Assembly (NCBI RefSeq): GCF_039530285.1
Contig: NZ_BAAAOK010000006.1
Span: forward strand, 1-64,000
DNA from: Actinomadura_C alba
GTDB lineage: Bacteria > Actinomycetota > Actinomycetes > Streptosporangiales > Streptosporangiaceae
Length of the DNA stretch: 64,000 nucleotides
Direction: 5' to 3'
Below, piece after piece: positions 41,324 to 50,215 of this stretch. The stretch's first letter is position 1; each line of letters starts with the position of its first letter. Position numbers and translations under genes: made by a program. A model generated the notes under the pieces. That model was not told the DNA's origin and did no database searches. It saw only the letters and a list, made by a program, of their open reading frames with translations.

Positions 41324-43681
41324 TCAGCCGGGGAACGGGGGGAAGGTCGGCTCGGGCCCGGGATCGGGCTCGCCGCCGGGCCCAGGATCGCGTTCGGGCT
41401 TGCCCTTGCTGACGTAGAGGGTGACCACGGTGCCCGGCTCGACCGTCGAACGCGGGCCCGGCGCCATGTCGGCGATCGTGCCGGCCTTGTACTTCTCCGA
41501 GGTCACCGGCTTCGGCCCCATCCGGACCTTGAACCCGGCCGCCTCCAGCCGCTTGATCGCCTCGGCCGGCTTGAGCCCGCGCACATCCGGGACCTGGACG
41601 GCGTCCTCGCCGGAGCCCTTCCTGAAGTACTGCGACGGCGGCCGGTGGAACCCCCGGGCGGGCCGGCCCTTCAGAGCCTCGACCATGGTGTCGCGCCAGA
41701 TCGGCGCGGGAATGGTCGCGCCGTAGACCGGGCCGTAGCAGCGGCCGTCCATGCACAGGCCGTCCATCGGGTGGGCGTAGCCGCCCCGCGGGTCGCCGAC
41801 CCAGACCGCCGCGGCCAGATCCGGCGTGTAGCCCGCGAACCAGGCGGCCGAGAAGTTGTCCACGGTGCCGGTCTTGCCGCCGGCGGGCCGGCCGATGGCC
41901 ATGCCGCGCGCCGTGCCGTCGGTGAGCACGCCGCGCAGCACATGGTTGACGGCGTCGGCGACGCCCTGGCGCATGACCTGCTTGCAGTCGGCTTTCGGTA
42001 CCTCCAGCACCCGCCCGGACGCGTCCGTCATCTTTTTGATCGCTATCGGCTCGCAGTACCGGCCGCGTGCGCCGAAGGCCGCGTAGGCCGCCGCCATGCG
42101 CACGGGTGAGACCGTGTTGAAGCCGAGGGTGAACGACGGGAACTGCTCGAGGGCCGCGCCGCTCGCCTGCCGCATGCCGAGCCGCTCCGCCATCTCGGCG
42201 GTGTCGCAGAGCCCGACCTTCTTCTGCAGGGCGAGGAAGTACGTGTTCACCGAGTGGTGGGTACCGGTGAGCAGCGAGAAGCTCCGGCCGCCCTCGCCGT
42301 CGGCGGAGTTGCGCAGCATCTTGGTGTCGCCGACCCGCTCGCCCTCGCAGTTGCGGTAACCCGTGGGCTGGAACCGGCGCGGCGCCATCAGCCGCTCGCC
42401 GAACGGCATGTTCTCCTCGAGCGCCGCGGCGAGGGTGAACACCTTGAAGGTCGAGCCGGCCTGCATGCCGATGCTTGCGCCGTGGGAGGCGTCAGCGGCG
42501 AAGTTGATCCAGGTCTTGCCACGCTCCTTGTCCGGCCCGAGCCGGCGGTCCACGGCCATGCCCTTGATCTCACCGGTGCCCGGCTCGATGAGCGCCTCGG
42601 CCGCCGCCTTGCCCGCCGAGTTCTTCACCGGGACCCTGCGGTCGAGCGCGCGCTGCGCGGCCCGCTGCACCTTCCAGTCCAGGGTGGTGCGGATGGTGAG
42701 GCCTCCGGTCTGCAGCAGCCTGCGCCGATCCTCGACCGTCGCCCCGAACACCGGGTTCCCGAGCATCTCCCGCTGCACGTAGTCGCAGAAGAACGGTGCC
42801 TTGCTCGTCACGCATCCGTTCTCGGTTCGCTTGACCCGCAGTCCCAGCGACCGCCGCTTGGCGGCGTCGGTCTCGGTCCGCCCGACCCAGCCGAGCTCGG
42901 CGAGCCGGGACAGCACGACGTCGCGCCGCGCACGCGCCGCCTTGGGATGCAGCCGGGGGTTGTAGGCGTGCGGGTAGCGGACCAGCCCGGCGAGCGTGGC
43001 GGCCTCATGGAGGTGGAGCCTGGCGGCACCCTTGGAGAAGTAGTGCCGGGCCGCCGCCTCGATGCCGTACGCCCCGTCGCCGAAGTAGGCGATGTTGAGG
43101 TAGCTCTGCAGGATCTGGTCCTTCGACATCTGCCGTTCCAGCGCGACGGCGTAGCGCAGCTCCCGCACCTTGCGGCCGGGCGTGACCTCCAGCGCCGCCT
43201 GCCGCTGCTGGTCGGTGTCGGCCATCGCGAACAGCAGGTTCTTGACGTACTGCTGGGTGATGCCCGAGCCGCCCTGCGTGACCTTGCCCGCCTGGGCGTT
43301 CTGGACGAGGGCGCGCAGCGTGCCCTGTGAGTCGAGCGCGCCGTGCTCGTAGAAGCGGCTGTCCTCGACCGCCAGTACGGCCTGCCGCACGATCGGCGCG
43401 ACCTGGTCGAGCCGTACCTCCACCCGGTTCTCGAAGAAGAACGTCGCCAGGGTGGAGCCGTCGGCGGCGAGGATCCTCGATCGCTGGGGAAGCGGCGGAG
43501 GACGCAGATCGCTCGGCATGCTCTGGAACCAGCGGGCGCCATCGCGCGCGCCGACGCCCGTCGTGCAGGCCAGCGGGAGCACCATGAGCGCGACCAGGAC
43601 GCCGGCCACAGAGCCCATGCCCGCCAGGCGGCTCAGGGCGCCCAGCGCCGCTCCGGCACGTGCCTCCCCGTGTGACACCAC
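41324..43681 (-). CDS. Class A penicillin-binding protein with PASTA domain
   Basis: A bifunctional peptidoglycan synthase, 785 residues: a short cytoplasmic segment, one membrane helix (about 22-38), a GT51 transglycosylase domain (catalytic E106 in AVEDSRFYEHG; later GGSGITQQYVKNL), and a transpeptidase with S410 in AGSTFK, S-x-N in HHSVNT and KTG in GGKTGTVD. One PASTA domain follows (VQVPDVRGLKPAEAIKRLEAAG, about 700-755), then a Pro/Gly tail. The PASTA domain suggests muropeptide/beta-lactam sensing or localisation. It lies upstream of eno's block and next to mazG on the same strand. Confidence 0.94.
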   Translation of the reverse strand: MVSHGEARAGAALGALSRLAGMGSVAGVLVALMVLPLACTTGVGARDGARWFQSMPSDLRPPPLPQRSRILAADGSTLATFFFENRVEVRLDQVAPIVRQAVLAVEDSRFYEHGALDSQGTLRALVQNAQAGKVTQGGSGITQQYVKNLLFAMADTDQQRQAALEVTPGRKVRELRYAVALERQMSKDQILQSYLNIAYFGDGAYGIEAAARHYFSKGAARLHLHEAATLAGLVRYPHAYNPRLHPKAARARRDVVLSRLAELGWVGRTETDAAKRRSLGLRVKRTENGCVTSKAPFFCDYVQREMLGNPVFGATVEDRRRLLQTGGLTIRTTLDWKVQRAAQRALDRRVPVKNSAGKAAAEALIEPGTGEIKGMAVDRRLGPDKERGKTWINFAADASHGASIGMQAGSTFKVFTLAAALEENMPFGERLMAPRRFQPTGYRNCEGERVGDTKMLRNSADGEGGRSFSLLTGTHHSVNTYFLALQKKVGLCDTAEMAERLGMRQASGAALEQFPSFTLGFNTVSPVRMAAAYAAFGARGRYCEPIAIKKMTDASGRVLEVPKADCKQVMRQGVADAVNHVLRGVLTDGTARGMAIGRPAGGKTGTVDNFSAAWFAGYTPDLAAAVWVGDPRGGYAHPMDGLCMDGRCYGPVYGATIPAPIWRDTMVEALKGRPARGFHRPPSQYFRKGSGEDAVQVPDVRGLKPAEAIKRLEAAGFKVRMGPKPVTSEKYKAGTIADMAPGPRSTVEPGTVVTLYVSKGKPERDPGPGGEPDPGPEPTFPPFPG

Positions 43682-43714
43682 GGGGCAAGCCTAGAACGGG
43701 GAGATCTCGCCGCC

Positions 43715-44677
43715 CTAACGATCCTGTTCCCACTCTTGGACACGGTCACGGAAACGCCTGGCGATGTCGCGCAGCTCGGCCTCCGCGTCGCGCCCCTCGC
43801 CGCGGGCCCTCGCGACCAGCGCGAACAGTTCGGCGCCGATGCCCTCGCCGAGCCCCGCGTACAGGTCCTCGGGTGCCCCGGCCCGGTCGGCGCGCCGCTG
43901 CAGCTGGGCCGACAGCGACAGCGCGGGCTGGCCCATGGGGACCCCGTCGAGGATCGAGTGGTCCTCGCTCTTCTCCGCCCGCTCGGCCGCCTTGATCTGC
44001 TCCCAGTTGGCATTGACCTCGTCGGCGTCCGCCACGGTGACATCGCCGAACACGTGCGGGTGACGGCGCACGAGCTTGTCGACGATGCCGGCCGCCACGT
44101 CGTCGATCGTGAAGCCGGTGTCGTCGGAGCGCTCCGAGGCCACGACCGAGTGGAAGGCCACCTGCATCAGCACGTCGCCTAGCTCTTCGCGCAGCGCGTG
44201 CAGATCCCCGCTCTCGACCGTGTCGAGGACCTCATAGGACTCCTCGAGCAGGTACGGCACGAGCGACTCGTGCGTCTGCTCGCGGTCCCACGGACACTCG
44301 CGGCGCAGCGTGTCCATCACCGTCACCAGGTCGAGCAGCCGGGCGCCCGGCAGGTCGTAGGAGGCGTGCAGCACCTCCATGTCCACGACCTCGGCGCCGC
44401 CCGACACGACGAGCGTGCCGATCTCGCGAAGCAGCCGCTCGTCGCCGTCGGGGGCCGCGACCCAGACGACCGTGCCGGACCGCGCGGCCTCGATGAGGGC
44501 GCGCGGGTCGGGCTCGGCGACCTCGACCCGTACCCCCGCCTCACGCAGGTAGGGCAGCTGCGGGTGATCGTCGGAACCCACGAGCACCCGGGAGGCCGAC
44601 CGCAGGGTCTGCCAGGCCGGCCAGGTCAGTGCGCCCGGGGCGACCCGGTGGGTGGTGGCGAGCATGACCAGGGACAT
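43715..44677 (-). CDS. mazG: Nucleoside triphosphate pyrophosphohydrolase MazG
   Basis: House-cleaning enzyme that hydrolyses NTPs, especially damaged ones, to NMP and PPi. 320 residues: an N-terminal domain (about 1-115) special to actinobacterial MazG, then the MazG helical core with EESYE and EELGDV acidic Mg2+ ligands (about 147-170) and the RRHPHVFGD segment. The C-terminal about 60 residues are helical. It starts two bases after the SurA-like gene stop, so the two genes are probably co-transcribed with mfd. Confidence 0.94.
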   Translation of the reverse strand: MSLVMLATTHRVAPGALTWPAWQTLRSASRVLVGSDDHPQLPYLREAGVRVEVAEPDPRALIEAARSGTVVWVAAPDGDERLLREIGTLVVSGGAEVVDMEVLHASYDLPGARLLDLVTVMDTLRRECPWDREQTHESLVPYLLEESYEVLDTVESGDLHALREELGDVLMQVAFHSVVASERSDDTGFTIDDVAAGIVDKLVRRHPHVFGDVTVADADEVNANWEQIKAAERAEKSEDHSILDGVPMGQPALSLSAQLQRRADRAGAPEDLYAGLGEGIGAELFALVARARGEGRDAEAELRDIARRFRDRVQEWEQDR

Positions 44678-44679
44678 GG

Positions 44680-45351
44680 TCAGCCGATGTCCGAACCGTT
44701 TTTGGACAGCGTGTGGACGGCCGGGGTCATCCCCGCCCGCCGCGGGTCGTACGACCCGTAGCGGGGGTTGATCTTGATCTTAAGCGTCCCGGCCGCGCGC
44801 AGGTAGGTCTCCTGCAACCGGCGCAGGGCCTGCTCCTGCTGTTGCTGGTCGACCGTGGCCTGGGCGTCCACCGCCACGCCCTGCTGCTGGGCGACGGTGC
44901 GGACGATGATGTTCGAACGCACGAAGTCACGGCTGTAGCGGACCGGCAGGGAGCCCGCGAGGAGGCTCGCGTTGATGGCCCGCTCGCCGCCATTACGGGC
45001 GATCAGCTCGTCGATCTGCCCGCGGCCGACCGTGATGCCCTTCTCCCGGGCCACCTGGTCCCACACCCGTATCTCGATGAGCTGGAAGAGCGCGCTGCGG
45101 ACCGGCGAATCGGGGTCGAAGGGGACCTGCTGGCCCTGCTGCTGCAACTGCTGCTGGAGCTGCGCGGCGTCGGGGTTACCGGCGTACTCTCGCCGCCAGT
45201 CCTCGACGACCGACTCGAGCTGCGAGATCGTGATGCGCTGGTCGCCGACGGTCGCGGCGGCGCCCAGCTTCACCGGCTGGCAGGCGGTCAGCGTGCCGGC
45301 GGCCAGCACGGCCGCGGCGACGACGACCGCCTTGAAGGATGTACGGAACAC
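44680..45351 (-). CDS. SurA N-terminal-domain lipoprotein
   Basis: 223 residues with a lipoprotein signal (lipobox LTAC, Cys about 24) and a SurA-like N-terminal chaperone domain (GDQRITISQLESVVEDWRREY, IRVWDQVAREKGITVGRGQID). The family parvulin domain is not visible: the C-terminal part (about 130-223) is a Gln-rich helix (QQQQEQALRRLQET) and a short tail. It is probably an extracytoplasmic folding factor without isomerase activity. The mfd / lipoprotein / mazG order is conserved in actinobacteria. The start is GTG 45351. Confidence 0.83.
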   Translation of the reverse strand: MFRTSFKAVVVAAAVLAAGTLTACQPVKLGAAATVGDQRITISQLESVVEDWRREYAGNPDAAQLQQQLQQQGQQVPFDPDSPVRSALFQLIEIRVWDQVAREKGITVGRGQIDELIARNGGERAINASLLAGSLPVRYSRDFVRSNIIVRTVAQQQGVAVDAQATVDQQQQEQALRRLQETYLRAAGTLKIKINPRYGSYDPRRAGMTPAVHTLSKNGSDIG

Positions 45352-45409
45352 GAGCTTCCAATCACGTCCGTGAGATCACAGTTCGGCACGATCACCGGTG
45401 GGAATGAGT

Positions 45410-48400
45410 CTAGTTTCCCGAAGTGACCGGTTCGAGCAGGAGCGCTTCCACGAGGTCGGTGCACCACGCCAGCAGTTCCTGGTCGCGGAGCGGGCGGCCG
45501 CCGAGCGGGGCCGTCTTGGGGGCCGGCACCAGCAGGGTCCGCTGAGCCGGCTTGAGCAGGCTCTTCGGATACAGCCGCTGCAACCGTACCTGCTTGGAGT
45601 CCGGCAGCTCGACCGGCGCGAACTTGATGTGGTTGCCCTGGAGGGTCACGTCGGTGAGCCCGGCCCGGCGCGCCTTCGCCCGGAACCTCGCCACCTCGAG
45701 CAGGTTCAGCACGGCCACCGGCAGCGGCCCGAACCTGTCCTTCAGCTCCTCGTGCACCGCGGTGATCTCATCGGCCGACTCGATGCCGGCGATGCGCCGG
45801 TAGGCCTCCAGCCGCAGCCGCTCGCCCGGCACGTACTCGTGCGGCACATGCGCGTCGATCGGCAGCTCGACCTTCACCTCGGCCGTCTCGGCCGGGCCCT
45901 CGTGGCGCAGCTCCCGGACCGCCTCGCCCACCATCCGGACGTAGAGGTCGAAGCCGACGCCCGCGACGTGGCCGGACTGCTCGGCGCCGAGGATGTTGCC
46001 GGCGCCGCGGATCTCCAGGTCCTTCATCGCGACGAACATCCCGGCGCCCATCTCCGTGTGCTGCGCGATGGTCGCCAGCCGCTCGTGCGCGGTCTCGGTC
46101 AGCGGCACCTCGGGCGGGTAGAGGAAATAGGCGTAGGCCCGCTCACGACCTCGGCCGACCCGCCCGCGCAACTGGTGCAGCTGCGAGAGGCCGTACGTGT
46201 CCGCACGGTCGACGATCAGCGTGTTGGCGTTGGGGATGTCCAGGCCGCTCTCGACGATCGTCGTGGCGACGAGAACGTCGTAGTTCTTCTCCCAGAAGTC
46301 CACCATGACCTGCTCGAGCTGCTGCTCGTTCATCTGGCCGTGCGCCGTCGCGATGCGCGCCTCGGGCACCAGCTCGCGCAGCGTCTGCGCGACCCGGTCG
46401 ATCGACCGGACCCGGTTGTGCACGAAGAACACCTGGCCCTCGCGGAGCAGCTCGCGCCGGATGGCCGCGGCGATCTGCTTCTCGTCGTAGGGACCGACGA
46501 ACGTGAGTACGGGATGGCGCTCCTCGGGCGGCGTCAGGATCGTCGACATCTCGCGGATGCCGGTCAGGCCCATCTCGAGCGTCCGCGGGATCGGGGTGGC
46601 CGACATGGCCAGCACGTCCACCTGCGTCCGCAGCCGCTTGAGCTCCTCCTTGTGCTCGACGCCGAACCGCTGCTCCTCGTCGATGATGACCAGGCCGAGC
46701 GACTTGAACCTGCTCTGCGACGACAGCAGCCGATGCGTGCCGATCACGACGTCGACGATGCCCTCGGCCGCGCCGCGCAGGGTCTCGGCGACCTCGGCGT
46801 CGGTCTGGAACCGCGACACCGGCTTGACCACGACCGGGAAGGCGTTGAACCGCTCGCTGAACGTCGACATGTGCTGCTGTACGAGCAGCGTCGTCGGCAC
46901 GAGCACCGCCACCTGCTTGCCGTCCTGCGCGGCCTTGAACGCGGCCCGGACGGCGATCTCGGTCTTGCCGTACCCGACGTCGCCGCAGATCAGCCGGTCC
47001 ATCGGGACCGGCTTCTCCATGTCGCGCTTGACCTCTTCGATCGCGCCGAGCTGGTCGGGCGTCTCGACGTAGGGGAAGGCGTCCTCGAGCTCGCGCTGCC
47101 ACGGCGTGTCAGGGCCGAACGCGATGCCGGGCGACGCCATCCGGGCCGAGTAGAGCCGGATCAGCTCGCCGGCGATCTGCTTGACCGCCTTGCGCGCGCG
47201 CCCCTTGGCCTTCTGCCAGTCGGCGCCGCCGAGCCGGTGCAGCGACGGCGACTCGCCGCCCACGTAGCGGGTGATCTCCTCGAGCTGGTCGGTCGGCACG
47301 AAGAGCCGGTCGCCCTTGGCGTACTCGATGATCAGATACTCCCGGGTGGCGCCCTGCACGGTGCGGCTGACCATCTCGACGTAGCGGCCGACGCCGTGCT
47401 GCTCGTGCACCACGTAGTCGCCGGTGCGCAGCTGCAACGGGTCGATCCCGCCACGCCGGCGCGACGGCATCCGCCGCATGTCCTTGGTGGACGACCGCTG
47501 ACCGGACAGGTCGGTCTCGGTGAGCACCGCCAGCCTGACCGCGTCCCAGACGAACCCGTTCTCCAGCCGTCCGGTGGCGACGTGCACGATCGACGCCTCG
47601 GGCGGGCCTGGCAGGTCGGCGAGCCGCGCGCCGAGCCCCTCCTCGCGGACGACCTCGGCGAGCCGCTCGGCCGGGCCGTGCCCCTCGGTGAGCAGCACGA
47701 CGTGCCACCCGTCGTGGATCCACCGCTTGACGTCGTCCATCACCTTCGTGGTGTCGCCGCGGTAGGCCTCGGCCGCGTGCGCCCCGATGACGGCCACGAG
47801 GTCGCTGGACTCTTCGGTGGCCTGCTCCTCGTCCGCGGGCCCGAACGGCGTGACGCTCCACCACGGCAGGTCGAGCTCGGCGGCTCGGTCGCGGATCTCC
47901 GCCAGGTCCTTGTACGCCGCCGCGCCGAGGTCGATCGGCGCCTCGCCGCCGGCCGCCGCGTTGACCCACGACGCCTCCAGGAACTCCTGGCTGGTCCGTA
48001 CGAGCTCGACCGCGCGGGTCCGGAGCCGCTCGGGGTCGCAGGCGAGGACGTAGGAGCCCTTCGGCAACAGGTCGAGCAGCAGCTCCATGTGGTCGGCGAG
48101 TACGGGAGAGAAGGCCTCCATGCCCTCGACGGTGTCGCCGTCGGCGAGCCGGCCGAGGATGTCCACCAGCGAAGGGTGCTCCTCGGCGAGCCGCTTGGCG
48201 CGTTCGCGTACCTCTGGGGTGAGCAGGAGCTCGCGGCAGGGCGGTGCCCACAGGCCCTCCTGCGCGACCTCGAGCGACCGCTGGTCGGCGGCCTTGAAGT
48301 AACGGACCTCCTCGACCGTGTCGCCCCAGAACTCCACCCGCAGCGGGTGCTCCTCGGTGGGCGGGAACACGTCGAGGATGCCCCCGCGCACGGCGATCTC

Positions 48401-48952
48401 ACCGCGCTTCTCGACCAGGTCGACCCGGTGGTAGCCGGCGTCGACCAGCCGCTTCACCACGTCGTCGAGCCCGGTCTCGTCGCCCGTGCGCAGCCGTACC
48501 GGCTCGAGCTCGCCGAGGCCGGACACGATCGGCTGCAGCACGGCGCGCACCGGCGTGACGACGACCCGCAGCGGTCCCGCGGCGGGGTCGGACGGGTCGG
48601 GGTTGGCGAGCCGGCGCAGTACGGCGAGGCGTTGCCCGACGGTGTCGGAGCGCGGCGACAGCCGCTCGTGCGGCAGTGTCTCCCAGGCCGGGAAGTGCGC
48701 GACCGCGGCCGGGTCGAGCAGGCTGGTGAGCGCGGCGGTCAGATCCTCCGCCTCGCGGCCGGTCGCGGTGACGGCGATCACGGTGCCGTCGGTACCGCCG
48801 ATCTCGGCCGCGAGCGCGGCGGCCAGGACCGGCCGCAGGGACGTCGGCGCGACGAGGTCATATGTGGGGGCGGCCCCGGCGCGCGCCGCGTCCAGGGCAC
48901 GCCGCAGGGCGGGGTCGGAGCGGGTGAGATCAAGGAGTCCGGAAAGCGTCAT
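45410..48952 (-). CDS. mfd: Transcription-repair coupling factor Mfd
   Basis: Displaces RNA polymerase stalled at DNA damage and recruits UvrA. 1180 residues from ATG 48952: UvrB-like N-terminal domains (about 1-480), an RNA-polymerase-interacting CarD-like domain (LRTGDYVVHEQHGVGRYVEM, about 500-570), RecG-like helicase (Walker A CGDVGYGKTE near 655; DEEQRFGVEHKE near 757; VHNRVRSID and HGQM later), and a C-terminal domain. A longer open frame upstream from GTG 49246 would add Arg-rich repeat sequence and is rejected. Gene order mfd, SurA-like, mazG is the expected one. Confidence 0.96.
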   Translation of the reverse strand: MTLSGLLDLTRSDPALRRALDAARAGAAPTYDLVAPTSLRPVLAAALAAEIGGTDGTVIAVTATGREAEDLTAALTSLLDPAAVAHFPAWETLPHERLSPRSDTVGQRLAVLRRLANPDPSDPAAGPLRVVVTPVRAVLQPIVSGLGELEPVRLRTGDETGLDDVVKRLVDAGYHRVDLVEKRGEIAVRGGILDVFPPTEEHPLRVEFWGDTVEEVRYFKAADQRSLEVAQEGLWAPPCRELLLTPEVRERAKRLAEEHPSLVDILGRLADGDTVEGMEAFSPVLADHMELLLDLLPKGSYVLACDPERLRTRAVELVRTSQEFLEASWVNAAAGGEAPIDLGAAAYKDLAEIRDRAAELDLPWWSVTPFGPADEEQATEESSDLVAVIGAHAAEAYRGDTTKVMDDVKRWIHDGWHVVLLTEGHGPAERLAEVVREEGLGARLADLPGPPEASIVHVATGRLENGFVWDAVRLAVLTETDLSGQRSSTKDMRRMPSRRRGGIDPLQLRTGDYVVHEQHGVGRYVEMVSRTVQGATREYLIIEYAKGDRLFVPTDQLEEITRYVGGESPSLHRLGGADWQKAKGRARKAVKQIAGELIRLYSARMASPGIAFGPDTPWQRELEDAFPYVETPDQLGAIEEVKRDMEKPVPMDRLICGDVGYGKTEIAVRAAFKAAQDGKQVAVLVPTTLLVQQHMSTFSERFNAFPVVVKPVSRFQTDAEVAETLRGAAEGIVDVVIGTHRLLSSQSRFKSLGLVIIDEEQRFGVEHKEELKRLRTQVDVLAMSATPIPRTLEMGLTGIREMSTILTPPEERHPVLTFVGPYDEKQIAAAIRRELLREGQVFFVHNRVRSIDRVAQTLRELVPEARIATAHGQMNEQQLEQVMVDFWEKNYDVLVATTIVESGLDIPNANTLIVDRADTYGLSQLHQLRGRVGRGRERAYAYFLYPPEVPLTETAHERLATIAQHTEMGAGMFVAMKDLEIRGAGNILGAEQSGHVAGVGFDLYVRMVGEAVRELRHEGPAETAEVKVELPIDAHVPHEYVPGERLRLEAYRRIAGIESADEITAVHEELKDRFGPLPVAVLNLLEVARFRAKARRAGLTDVTLQGNHIKFAPVELPDSKQVRLQRLYPKSLLKPAQRTLLVPAPKTAPLGGRPLRDQELLAWCTDLVEALLLEPVTSGN

Positions 48953-49088
48953 TTCTGCCAGGGTATTCCTGCCGAGGTCAGGCGGGGCGGCGCGCCGTCG
49001 GCGCAGCCCGGACCGCCTGGGAACCGGATGGGCCGGGGATCGGCACCAGCCTACGCCGCCCGGCCACGGCCCCGGTCTCCGTATGGGC

Positions 49089-49148
49089 CTCCGGGCAAGT
49101 CTCCGGGCAAGTCGCCGGGCAAGTCGCCGGGCAAGTCGCCGTGCACGT
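49089..49148. repeat. 12-bp tandem repeat, five copies, upstream of mfd
   Basis: Five units of CKCCGGGCAAGT type (CTCC or CGCC first), the last degenerate, in the 324-bp gap between mfd and the divergent methyltransferase gene. No coding role is apparent. The rest of the gap holds the leader ORF at 49236 and no other clear element. Confidence 0.8.
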
Positions 49149-49235
49149 CGCCCGCGGGTCGCTCCGCACATCGCCCCACGTGACCCCGCGCACATCGCGC
49201 ACGGGCCCGGCCACAGACACGTCAAGGAGGCGCAA

Positions 49236-49280
49236 ATGACGGACACTCCGCTGTCATCTGGCTACGCTGCGATACCGTGA
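49236..49280 (+). CDS. Candidate 14-codon leader peptide, coupled to methyltransferase
   Basis: A near-perfect AAGGAGG lies six bases before ATG 49236, which opens a 14-residue frame (MTDTPLSSGYAAIP) ending at TGA 49278-49280. That stop overlaps the GTG start of the methyltransferase (GTGA). The ribosome site thus serves this short frame, and the larger gene would be translated by termination-reinitiation. Alternatively, a sequence error could merge the two frames. Confidence 0.45.
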   Translation: MTDTPLSSGYAAIP

Positions 49281-50092
49281 CCGATCTGCGTACGCCGCCG
49301 GTCAACGACGGCGAGTCAACCGGGCCCCGCCACCCGACCCGGCTGTTCTCACAGCGCGCCCGCGAATACGCCTACCACAAGCCCCTGCAGCGCATTCAGG
49401 TGCTCGAGGCGGGCTGCGGCTGGGGGAACGGCCTCGATCTCGGGGAGAAGGAGCGGCACGTCACCGGCGTCGACGTCGACACGCCTGCCGTTCGCGCGCA
49501 CACCAGCGGCCGGGCCGACCTCGACGCCTGGCACCTCGGTGACCTGCGCACCGTGCCCATGCCACCGCGCATGTACGACATCGTGCACGCGCACTTCCTC
49601 ATCGACCGGGTCGCACACGCCGAGCTCGTGCTCGACCGGTTCGTCGCCGCGTTGAAGCCCGGCGGGCTGCTGCTCATGCGGTTCCGCGACCGCGACACCG
49701 CCTTCGGCTTCGTCGACCGCGTGCTGCCGCGCTGGCTGCGCGCGCTGGCGTGGCAGGTGCTGTCCCGGCGCGCCGGCGACGTCCCGGGCCCCGGTGCCCG
49801 TCCGGACGCGGCGGACGCCCCGCTCGGCCCTGACGGCACGCCCCCGCCCGCGGTGTACGAGACCATCGCCTCGCTCAGCGGCATGCAGTGGTACTGCGTG
49901 ATGCGCGGTCTGATGATCGCTGAGGAGTACACCTCGCTCGACACCGTGGCCGCCTTCGGCCGCTGGAGCCACTTCGTCAACGGCCTCTGCCGGGCGGTCG
50001 CGGGCATGTCCCGAGGGCGGCTGACCGCCGAGCACAGCGAGATCACACTGGTCATCCGCAAGCCCGAGAACCGGCTCGCCCGCGTCATCTGA
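49277..50092 (+). CDS. Class I SAM-dependent methyltransferase
   Basis: 271 residues with a Rossmann methyltransferase core at about 38-150: motif I LEAGCGWGNGLDL, motif II VTGVDVDTPAV, and VLDRFVAALKPGGLLLMRFRD for the post-motif III strand. The C-terminal half, with ETIASLSGMQWYCVMRGLMIAEEY, is not diagnostic. The substrate is unknown. The GTG start overlaps the stop of a 14-codon leader frame with a strong ribosome site. It opens the plus-strand run that leads into the sulfate-activation and polysaccharide genes, but co-transcription with cysC (123 bp away) is uncertain. Confidence 0.8.
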   Translation: MTDLRTPPVNDGESTGPRHPTRLFSQRAREYAYHKPLQRIQVLEAGCGWGNGLDLGEKERHVTGVDVDTPAVRAHTSGRADLDAWHLGDLRTVPMPPRMYDIVHAHFLIDRVAHAELVLDRFVAALKPGGLLLMRFRDRDTAFGFVDRVLPRWLRALAWQVLSRRAGDVPGPGARPDAADAPLGPDGTPPPAVYETIASLSGMQWYCVMRGLMIAEEYTSLDTVAAFGRWSHFVNGLCRAVAGMSRGRLTAEHSEITLVIRKPENRLARVI

Positions 50093-50215
50093 CATCTCCC
50101 GGGATCACGGTGTTCGGGGTGAGACCTCCCATTGTGTTCCCTGGATGTGCGCCAGGGCCTGACCAGCATTAACGTGTGGAAGGTTGGACCTGTGCTGAGC
50201 TGAGCGGAGAGTCAT

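Noticed and set aside
45398..49183. A 1,261-codon open frame on the plus strand
   Set aside because: It is antisense to mfd, shows His/Arg/Leu composition typical of a GC-rich shadow frame and has no recognisable domain.
48953..49246. Upstream extension of mfd from GTG 49246
   Set aside because: It adds ARRLARR repeats encoded by the 12-bp tandem repeat and no Mfd similarity; ATG 48952 gives a standard N-terminus.
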